DNA of 56,268 nucleotides from Mesostigma viride (GCA_009746045.1 RPFO01001860.1:1-56268), one strand, 5' to 3'. Counted from the first letter of the stretch, positions 19,750 through 30,324 are shown. A program made the numbers and translations. The notes: generated by a model not told the origin, from the sequence alone.

Positions 19750-20543
19750 ATGCACGTGTTTTGGATGGGCCACATGTTGGCGCAGGTTATTGACTTGGAT
19801 GGGCCAACCCCAGATTCCATCGTGGTTGCGCCATATCACGCCAGCTCGTGGACCGGGCAGTTCAATAAGGTGCACCTGGGGGCAGGGTCGGCCAGTGGGC
19901 AAAGCAACCAGGGGTTAGTTGTTCCATATAACGACATTGTTTTGCAACACTGGACCGTTGGAAATGGGGCGGTAGTCCATACGCCAAAGCTGACGGGGGC
20001 AAGGAAGCTCAACCAAGGGACGCTAGATGCCTTGAAGCTTCATCCTGACATTGACTTTGAGGGGTACAAGACAGTGCAAGCCTCAGAACGTACGACCAAG
20101 GTGGCATGTGAATCTTACTTCCGTGAGAGAGGGAGTGCTGCATTGCTATAGGCATGCGGACATGCGCACTCTTTTTAGCGGGCAAGCCAAGAAGGCAAAA
20201 GAGGTTCCATGGGTGGGTTACAAAGGTGGGCCATGCTTTCAAACTTGTATGGAGTGATGGGCAGAATGAGGAGTATAGCAAGCTAGAGGACGTGCTGAAA
20301 TTTGTGTGTGGGTGCCCTTACGGTGTAAATGCTTTTGGCCGTGAGCAAGTCTTGCAGCAGTACCAAGTTGGCAATGGTGCTGGCAGTTCTACGGGAGCTC
20401 CTGCTGTGCCTCCGGTGTGTAATGCCACCACAGTCAAGATCCACCACGATGTCCACTCAAGTGACGATGAATCGGATATGGAAAACATTGATGACATTAG
20501 TGTAGACAGTGATGATGAGGCGGATGAGGCAGAGCGCGATTGA
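19750..20543 (+). pseudogene. Decayed ORF pair with Tudor-like fragment
   Basis: Two abutting ORFs (19,750-20,151 and 20,154-20,543). The second contains WVTKVGHAFKLVWSDGQNEE followed by YSKLEDVLKF, which resembles small Tudor/PWWP-like or YSDGDxE motifs, then a long acidic Ser/Asp tail (DDESDMENIDDISVDSDDEA). A third frame (about 20,150-20,250) provides a plausible link, so frameshifts are likely. Could be the tail of a lost transposon protein; function unknown. Confidence 0.3.
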
Positions 20544-20814
20544 TCATAATAGGCTGGTGGCGCAGCATGCGCACGCCTTGGTAATGGTGTCGTCATGATT
20601 CCCTGCCTATCCATGTTTTTTAATGTGCCTATACCTCATGCACACAGGTTTTTGATTTATTGATTTCATGTCATGTCGTGTCATGTCAATATATCAATTT
20701 ATGGTGGGCACGGGGCCATGTGTCAATTACGCAAAGATAACTAATATGTGAAATCCATTGATTGGCCAGTACTGAGCATGCATGGACTTGTGTTCTTTTT
20801 GCAATGTGGAAAGT

Positions 20815-23370
20815 TAGGGTGCAATCTGATCTCATTTGCATGGTCTAGGGTGCCTAAACGGCCTAAAACCGAGCAAAAATGCGGTTTTTATGCTATTTGA
20901 CGTCACCGTTGGGACCCCTGCAGGTATCCAAAAAATGTGCAACTTTGCAATCCCTCTTGGGGTACTAGTTAGACCTTAACCACCACATATGAGTCATATT
21001 TAGAGCAAAACTGCAGCCAGGAAAAATTGACATGTCGTATTTGCGCCTTCACGTCAATTAATTTTATGCTACTTGGCGTCACCCAGGGTGCCCTGCAGGC
21101 ATCCAAAAAATGTGCAACTTTGCACATGTTCTTGTTTCAGCATGGCAAGAGCAGCTGCCAAGTTTGGTTGCAATCTGAGCTCATTTGCATGGTCTAGGGT
21201 GCCTAAATGGGCTAAAACCGAGCAAAAATGCGTCTTTTATGCTATTTGACGTCACCCAGGGTGCCCTGCAGGCATCCAAAAAATGTGCAACTTTGCACAT
21301 GTTCTTTGTTTAGCATGGCAAGGGCAGCTGCCAAGTTTGGCTGCAATCTGATCTCATTTGCATGGTCTAGGGTGCCTAAACAGGCTAAAACCAAGCAAAA
21401 CCGCGGTTTTTATGCTACTTGACGTCACCGTTGGGACCCCTGCAGGTATCCAAAAAATGTGCAACTTTGCAATCCCTCTTGGGGTACTAGTTAGACCTTA
21501 ACCACCACATATGAGTCATATTTAGAGCAAAACTGCAGCCAGGAAAAATTGACATGTCGTATTTGCGCCTTCACGTCAATTAATTTTATGCTACTTGGCG
21601 TCACCCAGGGTGCCCTGCAGGTATCCAAAACATGTGCAACTTTGCACATGTTCTTGTTTCAGCATGGCAAGAGCAGCTGCCAAGTCTGGTTGCAATCTGA
21701 GCTCATTTGCATGGTCTAGGGTGCCTAAATGGGCTAATTAATTAATTTCAGCATCAATGGGCTAAAACCGAGCAAAAATGCGTCTTTTATGCTATTTGAC
21801 GTCACCCAGGGTACCCTGCAGGCATCCAAAAAATGTGCAACTTTGCACATGTTCTTTGTTTAGCATGGCAAGGGCAGCTGCCAAGTTTGGCTGCAATCTG
21901 ATCTCATTTGCATGGTCTAGGGTGCCTAAACAGGCTAAAACCGAGCAAAACCGCGGTTTTTATGCTACTTGACGTCACCGTTGGGACCCCTGCAGGTATC
22001 CAAAAAATGTGCAACTTTGCAATCCCTCTTGGGGTACTAGATAGACCTTAACCACCACATATGAGTCATATTTAGAGCAAAACTGCAGCCAGGAAAAATT
22101 GACATGTCGTATTTGCGCCTTCACGTCAATTAATTTTATGCTACTTGGCGTCACCCAGGGTGCCCTGCAGGTATCCAAAACATGTGCAACTTTGCACATG
22201 TTCTTGTTTCAGCATGGCAAGAGCAGCTGCCAAGTTTGGTTGCAATCTGAGCTCACTTGCATGGTCTAGGGTGCCTAAATGGGCTAAAACCGAGCAAAAA
22301 TGCGTCTTTTATGCTATTTGGCGTCACCCAGGGTGCCCTGCAGGCATCCAAAAAATGTGCAACTTTGCACATGTTCTTTGTTCAGCATGGCAAGGGCAGC
22401 TGCCAAGTTTGGCTGCAATCTGATCTCATTTGCATGGTCTAGGGTGCCTAAACAGGCTAAAACCGAGCAAAAATGCGGTTTTTATGCTACTTGACGTCAC
22501 CGTTGGGACCCCTGCAGGTATCCAAAAAATGTGCAACTTTGCAATCCCTCTTGGGGCACTAGATAGACCTTAACCACCACATATGAGTCATATTTAGAGC
22601 AAAACTGCAGCCAGGAAAAATTGACATGTCGTATTTGCGCCTTCACGTCAATTAATTTTATGCTACTTGGCGTCACCCAGGGTGCCCTGCAGGCATCCAA
22701 AACATGTGCAACTTTGCACATGTTCTTGTTTTAGCATGGCAAGATCAGCTGCCAAGTTTGGTTGCAATCTGAGCTCATTTGCATGGTCTAGGGTGCCTAA
22801 ATGGGCTAAAACCGAGCAAAAATGCGGTTTTTATGCTATTTGACGTCACCCAGGGTGCCCTGCAGGCATCCAAAAAATGTGCAACTTTGCGCATGTTCGT
22901 TGGTTAGCATGGCAAGAGCAGCTGCCAAGTTTGGCTGCAATCTGATCTCATTTGCATGGTCTAGGGTGCCTAAACAGGTTAAAACCGAGCAAAAACGCGT
23001 CTTTTATGCTCTTTGACGTCACCCAGGGTGCCCTGCAGGCATCCAAAAAATGTGCAACTTTGCACATGTTCTTTGTTTAGCATGGCAAGGGCAGCTGCCA
23101 AGTTTGGCTGCAATCTGATCTCATTTGCATGGTCTAGGGTGCCTAAACAGGCTAAAACCGAGCAAAACCGCGGTTTTTATGCTACTTGACATCACCGTTG
23201 GGACCCCTGCAGGTATCCAAAAACTGTGCAACTTTGCAATCCCTCTTGGGGCACTAGATAGACCTTAACCATCACATATGGGCCTGTGTATGAGCAAAAC
23301 TGCAGTCAGGAAAAATTGACATGTCATATTTGGCACAAAATGCCCTGAAAAGCACCTTCACGTCAATTTC
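20815..23370 (-). repeat. Right subterminal repeat array, inverted relative to the left one
   Basis: The same units as the left array in reverse orientation (TTGCATGGTCTAGGGTGCCT, GACGTCACCCAGGGTGCCC, GTGCAACTTTGCACATGTTC). There is a higher-order period of about 520-550 bp: similar blocks start near 20,890, 21,410, 21,960 and 22,490. The array is nearly twice the length of the left one. Confidence 0.9.
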
Positions 23371-24292
23371 GTCAGGGGGGGGGTAAGGTTTTTTGGTCCA
23401 AATACATTTCTCGAGGCATCCTGCACCAAGTATGAGTCAGACAAGCAAAAATATTCAGTTTTTAAAATTTTACCAAAAATGTGGTAATTTACCAAACCTA
23501 CGGGTGTTTGGGGGTGGTCCAATTTGATACACCCGATATCGTGCAGCCTCTCGGGGGGGAATACCTCGGCGTGACACTCGATGGTGGGAAGTACATGGGG
23601 CTGAACAAGAGCGCTTTCGAGGACGCTCTGGGTCGCTCCCATTACCAAGACAGCAGGAAGCCGGAGTCGCAGATGGAACTGATCGCGCGGGTCTTGGCGC
23701 ACGAGATGGTGCACTCCACTCTGGACCGCAACGCGGTGGACAAGCGAGGCGAACGCGTCAACGAAGTGAAGTACGAATATCACGGACCGGTTTTCGAGAA
23801 GCTGAACCAGTTGTATCTCGGGACCTTAAATTCGCGAGTGGATGGCATGAGCGGTACCGACTTGACTCGGGAGCAGAGAGAGGCGGCGCGGGTCAAAGAC
23901 CGCATGACCATCAAATGGGACCCCCGAAACAAGGGCGGACAGACATCGAGAGAGTACTACAGGCGGGTTGAGATGGGAGAGGCGGCGAAGGATGCGACCT
24001 TGCCATTAAAAGAAGCGGGCGAAAGGTCCAGAGCGAGGAGGGAAGAGCGCGAGAAGAATCGTCCGGCGGAGACGTACGAAGAGCGGTACGGCGACGAGTG
24101 GTGGTACGGCATGGCCAAGGACAGGTTCGACAATATGGAGTACAAGGAGACGGACGGATACCACGACGCCGTGGACAAGTCGGACGACGAAGCGGAGGAA
24201 TGGCACGACGCGCCCGCCGGTCAGCGAAGTGTCCATCGGGCGCGTTCCATGGGGCTTCAAAAAAAACGCCGCCCCGTACGAGAACCATCCCG

Positions 24293-24427
24293 ATGGCATC
24301 GAACAACGGTAAGTTCATGAACGTCTCGGTCGGCGCTCCCATCATCCTCTCCGAGGAGGAACACGCGCGGTTCCAGGCGACCGGCGTGATGCCCGATCGC
24401 GGCGAGGAGTCCCTAGGGCGCCTCTAA
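24293..24427 (+). CDS. Small viral-type ORF at the palindrome edge
   Basis: A 44-residue ORF starting ATG 24,293 (MASNNGKFMNVSVGAPIILS), overlapping the metalloprotease end by 28 bases in another frame. It ends at a TAA (24,425-24,427) inside a 16-bp sequence that is repeated at 29,823-29,838, just outside the giant palindrome. The original gene may have been longer and cut by that element. Function unknown. Confidence 0.4.
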   Translation: MASNNGKFMNVSVGAPIILSEEEHARFQATGVMPDRGEESLGRL

Positions 24428-24567
24428 CCCGTCCCTAGGGCGACCCCACCGTCCACCCGGCCGTCCACCTGGCCGTACCGTGACAGGCGCCAGTATCGTG
24501 GGAACCTCTAGTATCATGGGATATCCGTTCAAGTCCTATTCGCGGGCCGCGGGTTCCTATCTAATGA

Positions 24568-24608
24568 TGCATTGGTGTTGGATTTGCATGCAATGAGTCT
24601 TATTTATT
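24568..24608 (-). terminator. Shared 3'-end cassette with AATAAA (left-arm RING gene)
   Basis: Read on the minus strand, AATAAATAAGACTC is followed by TTGCATGCAAATCCAACAC, about 100 bases after the RING stop codon. The same cassette follows the CxxC gene at 29,335-29,375, and both recur in the right arm (36,897-36,937 and about 32,130-32,170). Likely polyadenylation region. Confidence 0.6.
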
Positions 24609-24713
24609 ACAATGTACAATAGGCAACGTCCTAATCAACAATGTCCTCAACGAGGTGCCTCCAAGGGCACACTCACTACAGGGAGGAATAGCCCCTTCCC
24701 CTTTCTAGACCCC

Positions 24714-26256
24714 CTACTCATCCTCAACCACAATCACCTCCCGGTGCTGAACATCAGCAACCAAGTGTGCGTCCCTCTCAACAATGCGCCTCGCCCCGTC
24801 GCGGAAGCGATCCACCAACCGCCTCATGGCCAGCGCGTCCCACCCAACGCCACCGCCGAGTGCCTCAAAGAAGGCCACAGCCAGTGCATTGCCCGCAGAC
24901 CCGGAGCACTCCAACTGGGGGTGATCCCTGATGTACTGCAGGGCGGACAGGAAACCGTTGACTCCCGCGGGGTAATTCTCATTCCCCCCCACAGCGCGAA
25001 CAGCGAAAGAAGCGCGAGCAGCAGGAGCAGCAGCAGGAGCAGCAGCACGAGCAGCAGGAGGAGCAGCAGCGGCGGCGGCGGCGGCGATGGCGGCCGGCAG
25101 ACCACGGAAACCACACTCTGACACGTTGTCCACCACGCGCAGGTGGCGATCCAAGTCCTCGCGGCTGGTGGCCTGGTAGGTGCAGCCCAGGATGGTCACG
25201 GTGCCGTTATCACCAGGGAGAGAAAGCTTGTTGGGGCAGGGCCTGACAAGCTTGGCGCAGGTGTTGTCGTGAATCGCCTCCTCGCCGAGCACGACCTCGC
25301 CGCCGCACCCGCGAGCGCACAGACGCACATTCACAAGGGTGAATGTGAGTCTGTCGACACCCACATTGCGCTTGTACTGGCTGCCAGTGCGCATCAGGAG
25401 CTCCTTGCATTCTGGGCAGCGCTTGCCAATCACACGGGCGTTGGGCCTGGTAGAATTATACTCCAGAGCGTGGGCCTCGAGCATATCAGCGCACTTGTTG
25501 CAGTGCTGAGGGACGCAGGTGTGGACGCCCTCCACGAGGTAGATGATGGGGTACTTCCCCTCCGTGCCGAAGGGCTCGGTGCAGATGTCGCAGCACGCCA
25601 GCCTCTTCTCGAACCACGTGATCTTGTGGTTCGCCTCCTCGAGAGCCAAGCGCATCTTCTTGAGCTCTTCGCGAGTGGGATCAGGGGAGAAAGAACGACG
25701 CCTGCTGCGGTTCCTCTCGCGCTCCAACTCCTCCTGCGTCTCCCTCAGCTGGCGCTGCAATGCGGCTAAGTCCCCACCGCTGGGCCCAGCGCCTCCAGAA
25801 CGAGAACGGGAGCTGGGACCACCACGCAGCAGGCCTGCATGCAAAGGAAAACACACAGACAACTGCAAAATGTATCAGATAGTGGCCATCACCTGCAACA
25901 TCCAACAGATAGTGGCCATCACCTGCAAAATCCAGCAGGCAATCGAAAAGGGATGCATAAAACAGCAGACCACGTACTGGGAGCAGCCGCAGGGCGAGAC
26001 TGAGCCACCAGGTCGTCGATCGCAGCGTGCGAATTGACTTCCGTGCCTGCGTCGTCCAGGTGGTCGTAGTCGTTGTGGTCAAAAAGGTCGTCAGAGGGGT
26101 TCCAGCCTGCAAAGAATGAATAGAAAATGACCAATGGCGTTCCTGTCAGCTGCTGAAAATGCCCAAAAAACAAACCAAGGAAACACAAAAACAGACATGC
26201 ATGGGAAAATACGTACGCTCAGGTTCCTGGGCCTCATGTTCTTGGGTCGTCGCCAT
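24714..26256 (-). CDS. RING/TRAF-type zinc-finger protein, three exons (left-arm copy)
   Basis: Exons 26,256-26,217, 26,106-25,978 and 25,834-24,714 join through GT-AG introns (110 and 143 bp) in phase, giving 429 residues starting MATTQEHEAQEPE. After an acidic N-terminus comes a coiled coil (LAALQRQLRETQEELERERN and on to ~residue 125). Then a RING-like domain: CDICTEP...HTCVPQHCNKC...CPEC. A TRAF/SIAH-type zinc region follows: CARGC, HDNTC, RPC, GCTYQATSREDLDRHL. An Ala-rich linker and a helical C-terminus complete it. This order matches TRAF-like E3 ubiquitin ligases, so it probably directs substrate ubiquitination. The introns point to a eukaryotic nuclear origin. Same protein as the copy at 35,249-36,791. 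Confidence 0.82.
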
Positions 26257-26963
26257 AGCTGGCTAGCTGCTGATAGTGGTATCCTGCTGTTGTTCTGAGT
26301 GGTTCGTGAGGGTTTGGCTGCATTTTTGGTCGTGTTTGGGCTTTTGGCCTCGTGGGGAGGAGGACGAACGGCATATTCCCGGCATATTCCGGGAATATTC
26401 CCACGAATATGCCGTGGGACGGTCGCTAGAAGGAAACGGTCGCGCCGCGTCGGCAGTTACATGACAGGGATACGGATTGTCATGGCAGACTGACAGATCT
26501 GACAGGTGTCAGACGGGACAGTGCGTGACTGTCGTGGCAGATCTTCGTAACCGACACGCGGCGGAACCGGCACGGCGCGGACTGACGTGGCACGCTGTCA
26601 GATCTGACGTGGCACGGTACTGACATGGCAGGCCGTCAGAACCGGCAGCTGACGGATACGGCGTTGTACGGAGTGTCATGTCAGACCGTTCAGGCTGCCA
26701 CGTGGCAGTCTGGCATGACACTTGGACGGATTCTAGCGGGAAATCTTACAATGTACGTGCAGTTACGTTTGTAGTAATCTGTACTACTGTAGTATCACCT
26801 GCTGCATTTCTACTTCGAATATACTCTCTGTACTACGAATCCTAGTGCAATTGTACTATGAGACGCCATGAGATAGAGACAAAGTCATGGATTTCCATTA
26901 GAATCATAATAAGGCTTAATGCCCATAGGGGACTTTGTCTATTCCAAACAAAGGGGCACTTAG
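26257..26963. promoter_or_regulatory. Upstream region of the RING gene, rich in short palindromes
   Basis: The stretch between the RING start and the F-box-like gene. It is dense in TGTCAGATCTGACA-type and CCACGTGGCA-type inverted motifs (about 26,480-26,720), GGAATATTCC near 26,390-26,410, and an AT-rich 3' tail of the F-box-like gene. Mirrored at 34,538-35,248. Probably promoter plus 3' UTR. Confidence 0.45.
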
Positions 26964-27599
26964 TTAGTGAACCCCCTCCAGGGCCAGGCGGCGACAGAAC
27001 TTGTCGTACATCTTGTCGCAGGTGGCATTCATGACCCTCAGTTCCCTCTCGCAGACAGCGGGGGAAAAGTTGACAGGCAGATAGGCGTCGTACTCGGCCT
27101 TCACGAGGTCCACGAGCACACGGCAATGCTCCTCTGCGGTCTTATCCTTATCCACCTGAGGAATGGATTCAACATACTCCTTCATCACATCCCACAGGCG
27201 GGGAATCGCGCAAACGCGGTCAGACAGCTTAACCTCTAGGTCGATGGCCAGAGTTGCCACCTCCATACGCCTATCGCCATACTTGCAGGCGTCCATCCTC
27301 TTCTCAAAAGTGGAAAGGGACTGCACACCGCCTTGAGCGATGGCGATGGCAAAGTTGCGCAGGGCCCATCCTGTATAGTGGCAAAACGGCCCTGGCTGCC
27401 TGCGCTTAGAGAGGAAGCGCCCCTCAAGCTCAGTGGCAATAGCATCCAACAGCTGCATCCTTCGCTGCTCTGTCTTAGCTTTGACAGCGTCCCACGGCAC
27501 TTGCAGCTCCTTGCTGACACCACACCCGTGGGGCCATGCCAACTCCACGATTTCGTGCACAATCTCAGCTGGCAGGCTGTTAAAAGTGGCAGCGGCCAT
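26964..27599 (-). CDS. F-box-like protein (left-arm copy, intact)
   Basis: A 211-residue protein beginning MAAATFNSLPAEIVHEIVEL then AWPHG. The LPxEIxxxI(V/L) start is typical of the F-box helix that binds Skp1 in SCF ubiquitin ligases. The rest is helical with no WD, LRR or Kelch repeats visible. The centre of the palindrome encodes a relative (TFEDLPSEILFVLAELSWPY). F-box assignment is by the N-terminal motif only. The copy in the right arm (33,903-34,537) is frameshifted. Together with the RING gene this suggests an element devoted to ubiquitin pathways. Confidence 0.6.
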   Translation of the reverse strand: MAAATFNSLPAEIVHEIVELAWPHGCGVSKELQVPWDAVKAKTEQRRMQLLDAIATELEGRFLSKRRQPGPFCHYTGWALRNFAIAIAQGGVQSLSTFEKRMDACKYGDRRMEVATLAIDLEVKLSDRVCAIPRLWDVMKEYVESIPQVDKDKTAEEHCRVLVDLVKAEYDAYLPVNFSPAVCERELRVMNATCDKMYDKFCRRLALEGVH

Positions 27600-28069
27600 G
27601 TCTTCTTTGTGGTAGTGGTGCTAGTGCTGTTGGGATGCTGGAGCAGGCGAGAAGTGCCCACTTTGACGTGGTGTCGGACCTTTGTACCCGCCCCACGGCA
27701 TCTTCGCGGAATATTCCGTGGACCGACGATCTCCCACGGGACGCCGCCACGTGGCAGAGATCGGACGGTCCACGGCAATTCAGATCTCCCATGATAGTAC
27801 GGCGTATCTCGGATACGGCGCGGCGCCGGTACGGCCGGACCAGTATCATGGATACTGGTCCGAGTACCGTGGCACGGCATTCCGCCACGTCACTACCGCG
27901 CCGCGCCGCGCCGCGCCATGGAACCTTCTAGAGGATCGATCCCAGCCGTCCGATGAAGATCTCGTGGGAGGGCCAGTTTCCACAGGTACAAAGGTCGTGC
28001 AGGCCTACCAAATGCACCATCACACCACAGAACAGCCATAGCCAGCGCAGAAAACAACAGCAGACCGCC
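27600..28069. promoter_or_regulatory. Divergent promoter region between F-box-like and CxxC genes
   Basis: 470 bp between two divergent starts. Contains GCCACGTGGC (about 27,744-27,753), GGAATATTCC, the inverted pair CCAGTATC/GATACTGG (about 27,839-27,860) and a CGCGCCG tandem (27,897-27,916). Mirrored at 33,433-33,902. No TATA box is obvious. Confidence 0.5.
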
Positions 28070-29254
28070 ATGTCTCAGCTTGATGCAGCAGCTGGGCCAG
28101 TGTTCAGGCGTCAGACTAGGGCACGACTAGGGCCTTGCATGGGCTTGGTTCTCCCAGATGCTATGGATTGCCATATCCTCGCTGCACAAAAACTAGGACT
28201 GGTTGTTCCGCCATAGCTCCTGCGCTTGTGCCAGTGCCTGCGCCTGTGCCAGCGCCAGTGCCTGTGATTGTGCCAGTGCCAGTGCCTGCTGCGCCAGTGC
28301 CTGAGCCTGTGTACGTGCCTGCTCCTCTCCCTGGGCTATTCGCCCCTCGGTTTAAGGACTCTGACATTTGGCCTCACAGGCCATGTGTGGCCAAATGGTA
28401 GTGGCGATTCCAAGTTTCCTCTGGTGCATTGCGTCACCTGCAAAAAGGTGCCGGAGAGGGCAGTGTGCAAGAAGGAGAACGGGGAGATGCAGTGCCGGGG
28501 GTGCGCTCTGGATGAACTGAGCGACAAGGTGGATGCACTAGGTCCCTCTCCTCCCACGGAGCAGGTGCAGGAGACTGTCAAGAATTTTGACACGGGCTTG
28601 CAGATTTACAAGTACGAATATGAGCCCAAGCGTCTCCCACCTCCTCCCACCGGCTACCCTCTGTCCAAGTGCATGTGCGCTGTGTGCAAGAAGCCTGCTC
28701 TCCACGCGCACGAAGTGGTGAAGGAGGTCACCCCTCAGATGCTGGAGACTACTTCCCATTTCCGTGTTGCCAAGCTCGTGGTTGGCGACGTCGTTTGTGG
28801 GATCTGCCGCAACGAGTTCCTGGCCCAGTATGTCGACAACAACGTGGTCATCAGCAAGGCCATGTCTCGCGGCATGCAGTATTGGGAGTACAAGGGCCAT
28901 ATCGATGAGGTGTTCCAGTACAACGAGGAACTCCACAAGATGGCAGAGCGCGCCCAGGACAACACGCACAACGGCCCCTCCAGTGACAAGTTTTACTGGC
29001 CTCGCAGGCAGTGCCAGAAGTGCATGAAGCGCATCGACATCAACGTGCAGAACCTGTATGTGGCTCCAAGGCCTCGTTCTTTGACGTTGACTTGGTCTGC
29101 TACGAGTGCGCCAAGTTCTGCAGCCTTGTTTCTGAGGCTGTCGCTTTCCCGGGCTTTAGCCGCCCCAACAACCGTCTCAAGCGTAATGCAGAGGCCGGGG
29201 GCTTCCTTCTGTACGATGTTGTGGGGTCCAACAAGCCCTATTTCTTCGCGTAGG
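28070..29254 (+). pseudogene. CxxC-rich zinc protein (left-arm copy, frameshifted)
   Basis: Same gene as the right-arm copy at 32,250-33,432. Here the frame breaks near 28,195 (an A run), near 28,375 (CCTCACAGG here versus CCTCAAGG in the other arm) and near 29,080 (TTT versus TTTT). Between the breaks it encodes CVTCKKVPERAVCKK, CMCAVCKKP, VVCGICRNEF, CQKCMKRI and LVCYECAKFC. The differences from the other arm are single-base indels, so either decay or unpolished assembly is possible. Confidence 0.65.
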
Positions 29255-29389
29255 GTGTCATCTGGGCACTTCATTGGCCCATGCAAGCCTATGGAGGCTA
29301 CTGTTGATAGGGACTTGTGGTATTCTATTTTGTAATGAATAAGACTCTTTGCATGCAAATCCAACACTCATGCACTAGGCGTAGGACTT

Positions 29390-29824
29390 GACTTGTTTGC
29401 GAAAAGTTCGGGCTATGCGGATAGCCCGAACTTTTGGGGATAGCCCGAACTTTTGGAAACCTTGCTAGGGAAAAGTAAAAGTTTCCAGTGAGGATCCCAG
29501 CCATTTGAAAAGTTCGGGCTATGGTTCGGGCTATCGGTTTATAGCCCGAACCGGACCCTTTTGCCCCTTGGACGGTGGTGTCATGCATTGTACATGGGGT
29601 AGGGACTTGGTTATTTGGACAGTGTGCAGTGTATGTGTGTGTGTTTCTTCCTTAGATTGCTAACACATAAAATATAGGGGTATTTCCTGTATATACAGAT
29701 AGGATCGCTAACACATAAAATATAGGGGTATTAGCTATGATTATTTATAGATGACAATTGCTAACACATAAAATTTTATGTGTTGGGAAACAGAGTGAAA
29801 GAAAGAGTAGCATCCACCCATAGC
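29390..29824. repeat. TTCGGGCTAT hairpins and GCTAACACATAAAAT repeats at the inner arm edge
   Basis: Several inverted copies of AGTTCGGGCTAT / ATAGCCCGAACT (29,404-29,550). Then two copies of GCTAACACATAAAATATAGG and the palindrome AACACATAAAATTTTATGTG-TT (near 29,762-29,783). Mirrored at about 31,690-32,110. A diverged third copy of the GGGCTAT hairpins lies in the centre at 31,497-31,655. Confidence 0.8.
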
Positions 29825-29894
29825 GCCTCTAACCCGTCAATTGTTGGGATAAATATATCGTGGGACCCTGCCAGGGACCCTGGCGTAGTAGCCG

Positions 29895-30324
29895 CCAATG
29901 GGAGGCTGCCACGTGGCACCCTGAGATTCCCATGGGACTACCTGACCAATCGGCGACTGCCACGTGGCACCAGGGACCCCTGGGACCCCGGCAACCCATG
30001 GGACCACCTGGCCAATGGGACGCTGCCACGTGGCACCCCTGGGATTCCCTGTCCAATCGGTTACCGCCACGTGGCGCCAGGGACCCCGAATCTCCGTGGG
30101 ACCCTGTACTCCCACGATACTCCCTGTCCAATCGGAGCCCGCCACGTGGCACCCAGGGACTCTGGCGTCCCATGATACACCCTGTCCAATTGGATCCTGC
30201 CACGTGGCACCCATGGGGGTCCGTGGAGTCCCATGGGACACCCTGTCGAGTGGGTGGCTGCCACGTGGCACCGTGTGAATCTGGAATCCCACGAGACTGG
30301 GCTGACCAATCGGGTCATGCCACG
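29895..30324 (+). promoter_or_regulatory. Eight tandem ERSE-like modules (CCAAT-N9-CCACG)
   Basis: CCAAT boxes at 29,895, 29,946, 30,012, 30,053, 30,128, 30,186 and 30,306 are each followed after exactly 9 bases by CCACGTGGC. An eighth module (30,247) has CGAGT in place of CCAAT with the same spacing. This is the architecture of the ER-stress response element, bound by NF-Y with ATF6/XBP1 in animals; plant pERSE is CCAAT-N10-CACG, which these also satisfy. A TATA-like ATTTATAGTA follows near 30,410. The array lies between the 3' ends of two genes, so its target is unclear. Confidence 0.75.

Larger units (their letters stand above)
15002..23513. mobile_element. 8.5-kb TIR element with subterminal repeat arrays, TSD GTG
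   Basis: The ends are inverted repeats of at least 28 bp starting CCCCAAACACCCGTAGGTTT, with GTG duplicated on both sides (14,999-15,001 and 23,514-23,516). Inside the TIRs a longer inverted region (about 15,150-15,300 versus 23,230-23,370) leads into 173-bp-type repeats in opposite orientation at each end. The centre has a (TGGG)n tract and about 3 kb with only decayed coding traces. No transposase is recognised, so it is probably non-autonomous. A 3-bp TSD is compatible with CMC- or Academ-type transposons; unassigned. Confidence 0.88.
13837..24320 (+). pseudogene. SprT-like zinc metalloprotease gene split by two transposons
   Basis: Three coding segments, 13,837-14,163, 14,375-15,001 and 23,517-24,320, are all in one frame once the inserts and one copy of each target duplication are discounted, giving about 585 residues. 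The N-terminus has CTRKTLQGRQC...CATH, a small metal-binding motif. The middle is charged and helical. The last segment carries VLAHEMVHSTLD and, about 30 residues on, YEYHGPVFEKLNQLYLG, the HExxH...H-GPxF arrangement of SprT/Spartan-like proteases. Spartan cleaves DNA-protein crosslinks; the viral role is unknown. The C-terminus is Arg/Glu-rich and overlaps the next small ORF. There are no frameshifts, in contrast to the replication genes. Confidence 0.8.

Noticed and set aside
15002-23513. Maverick/Polinton identity for the 8.5-kb element
   Set aside because: No polymerase, integrase, ATPase or capsid gene, and a 3-bp rather than 6-bp target duplication.
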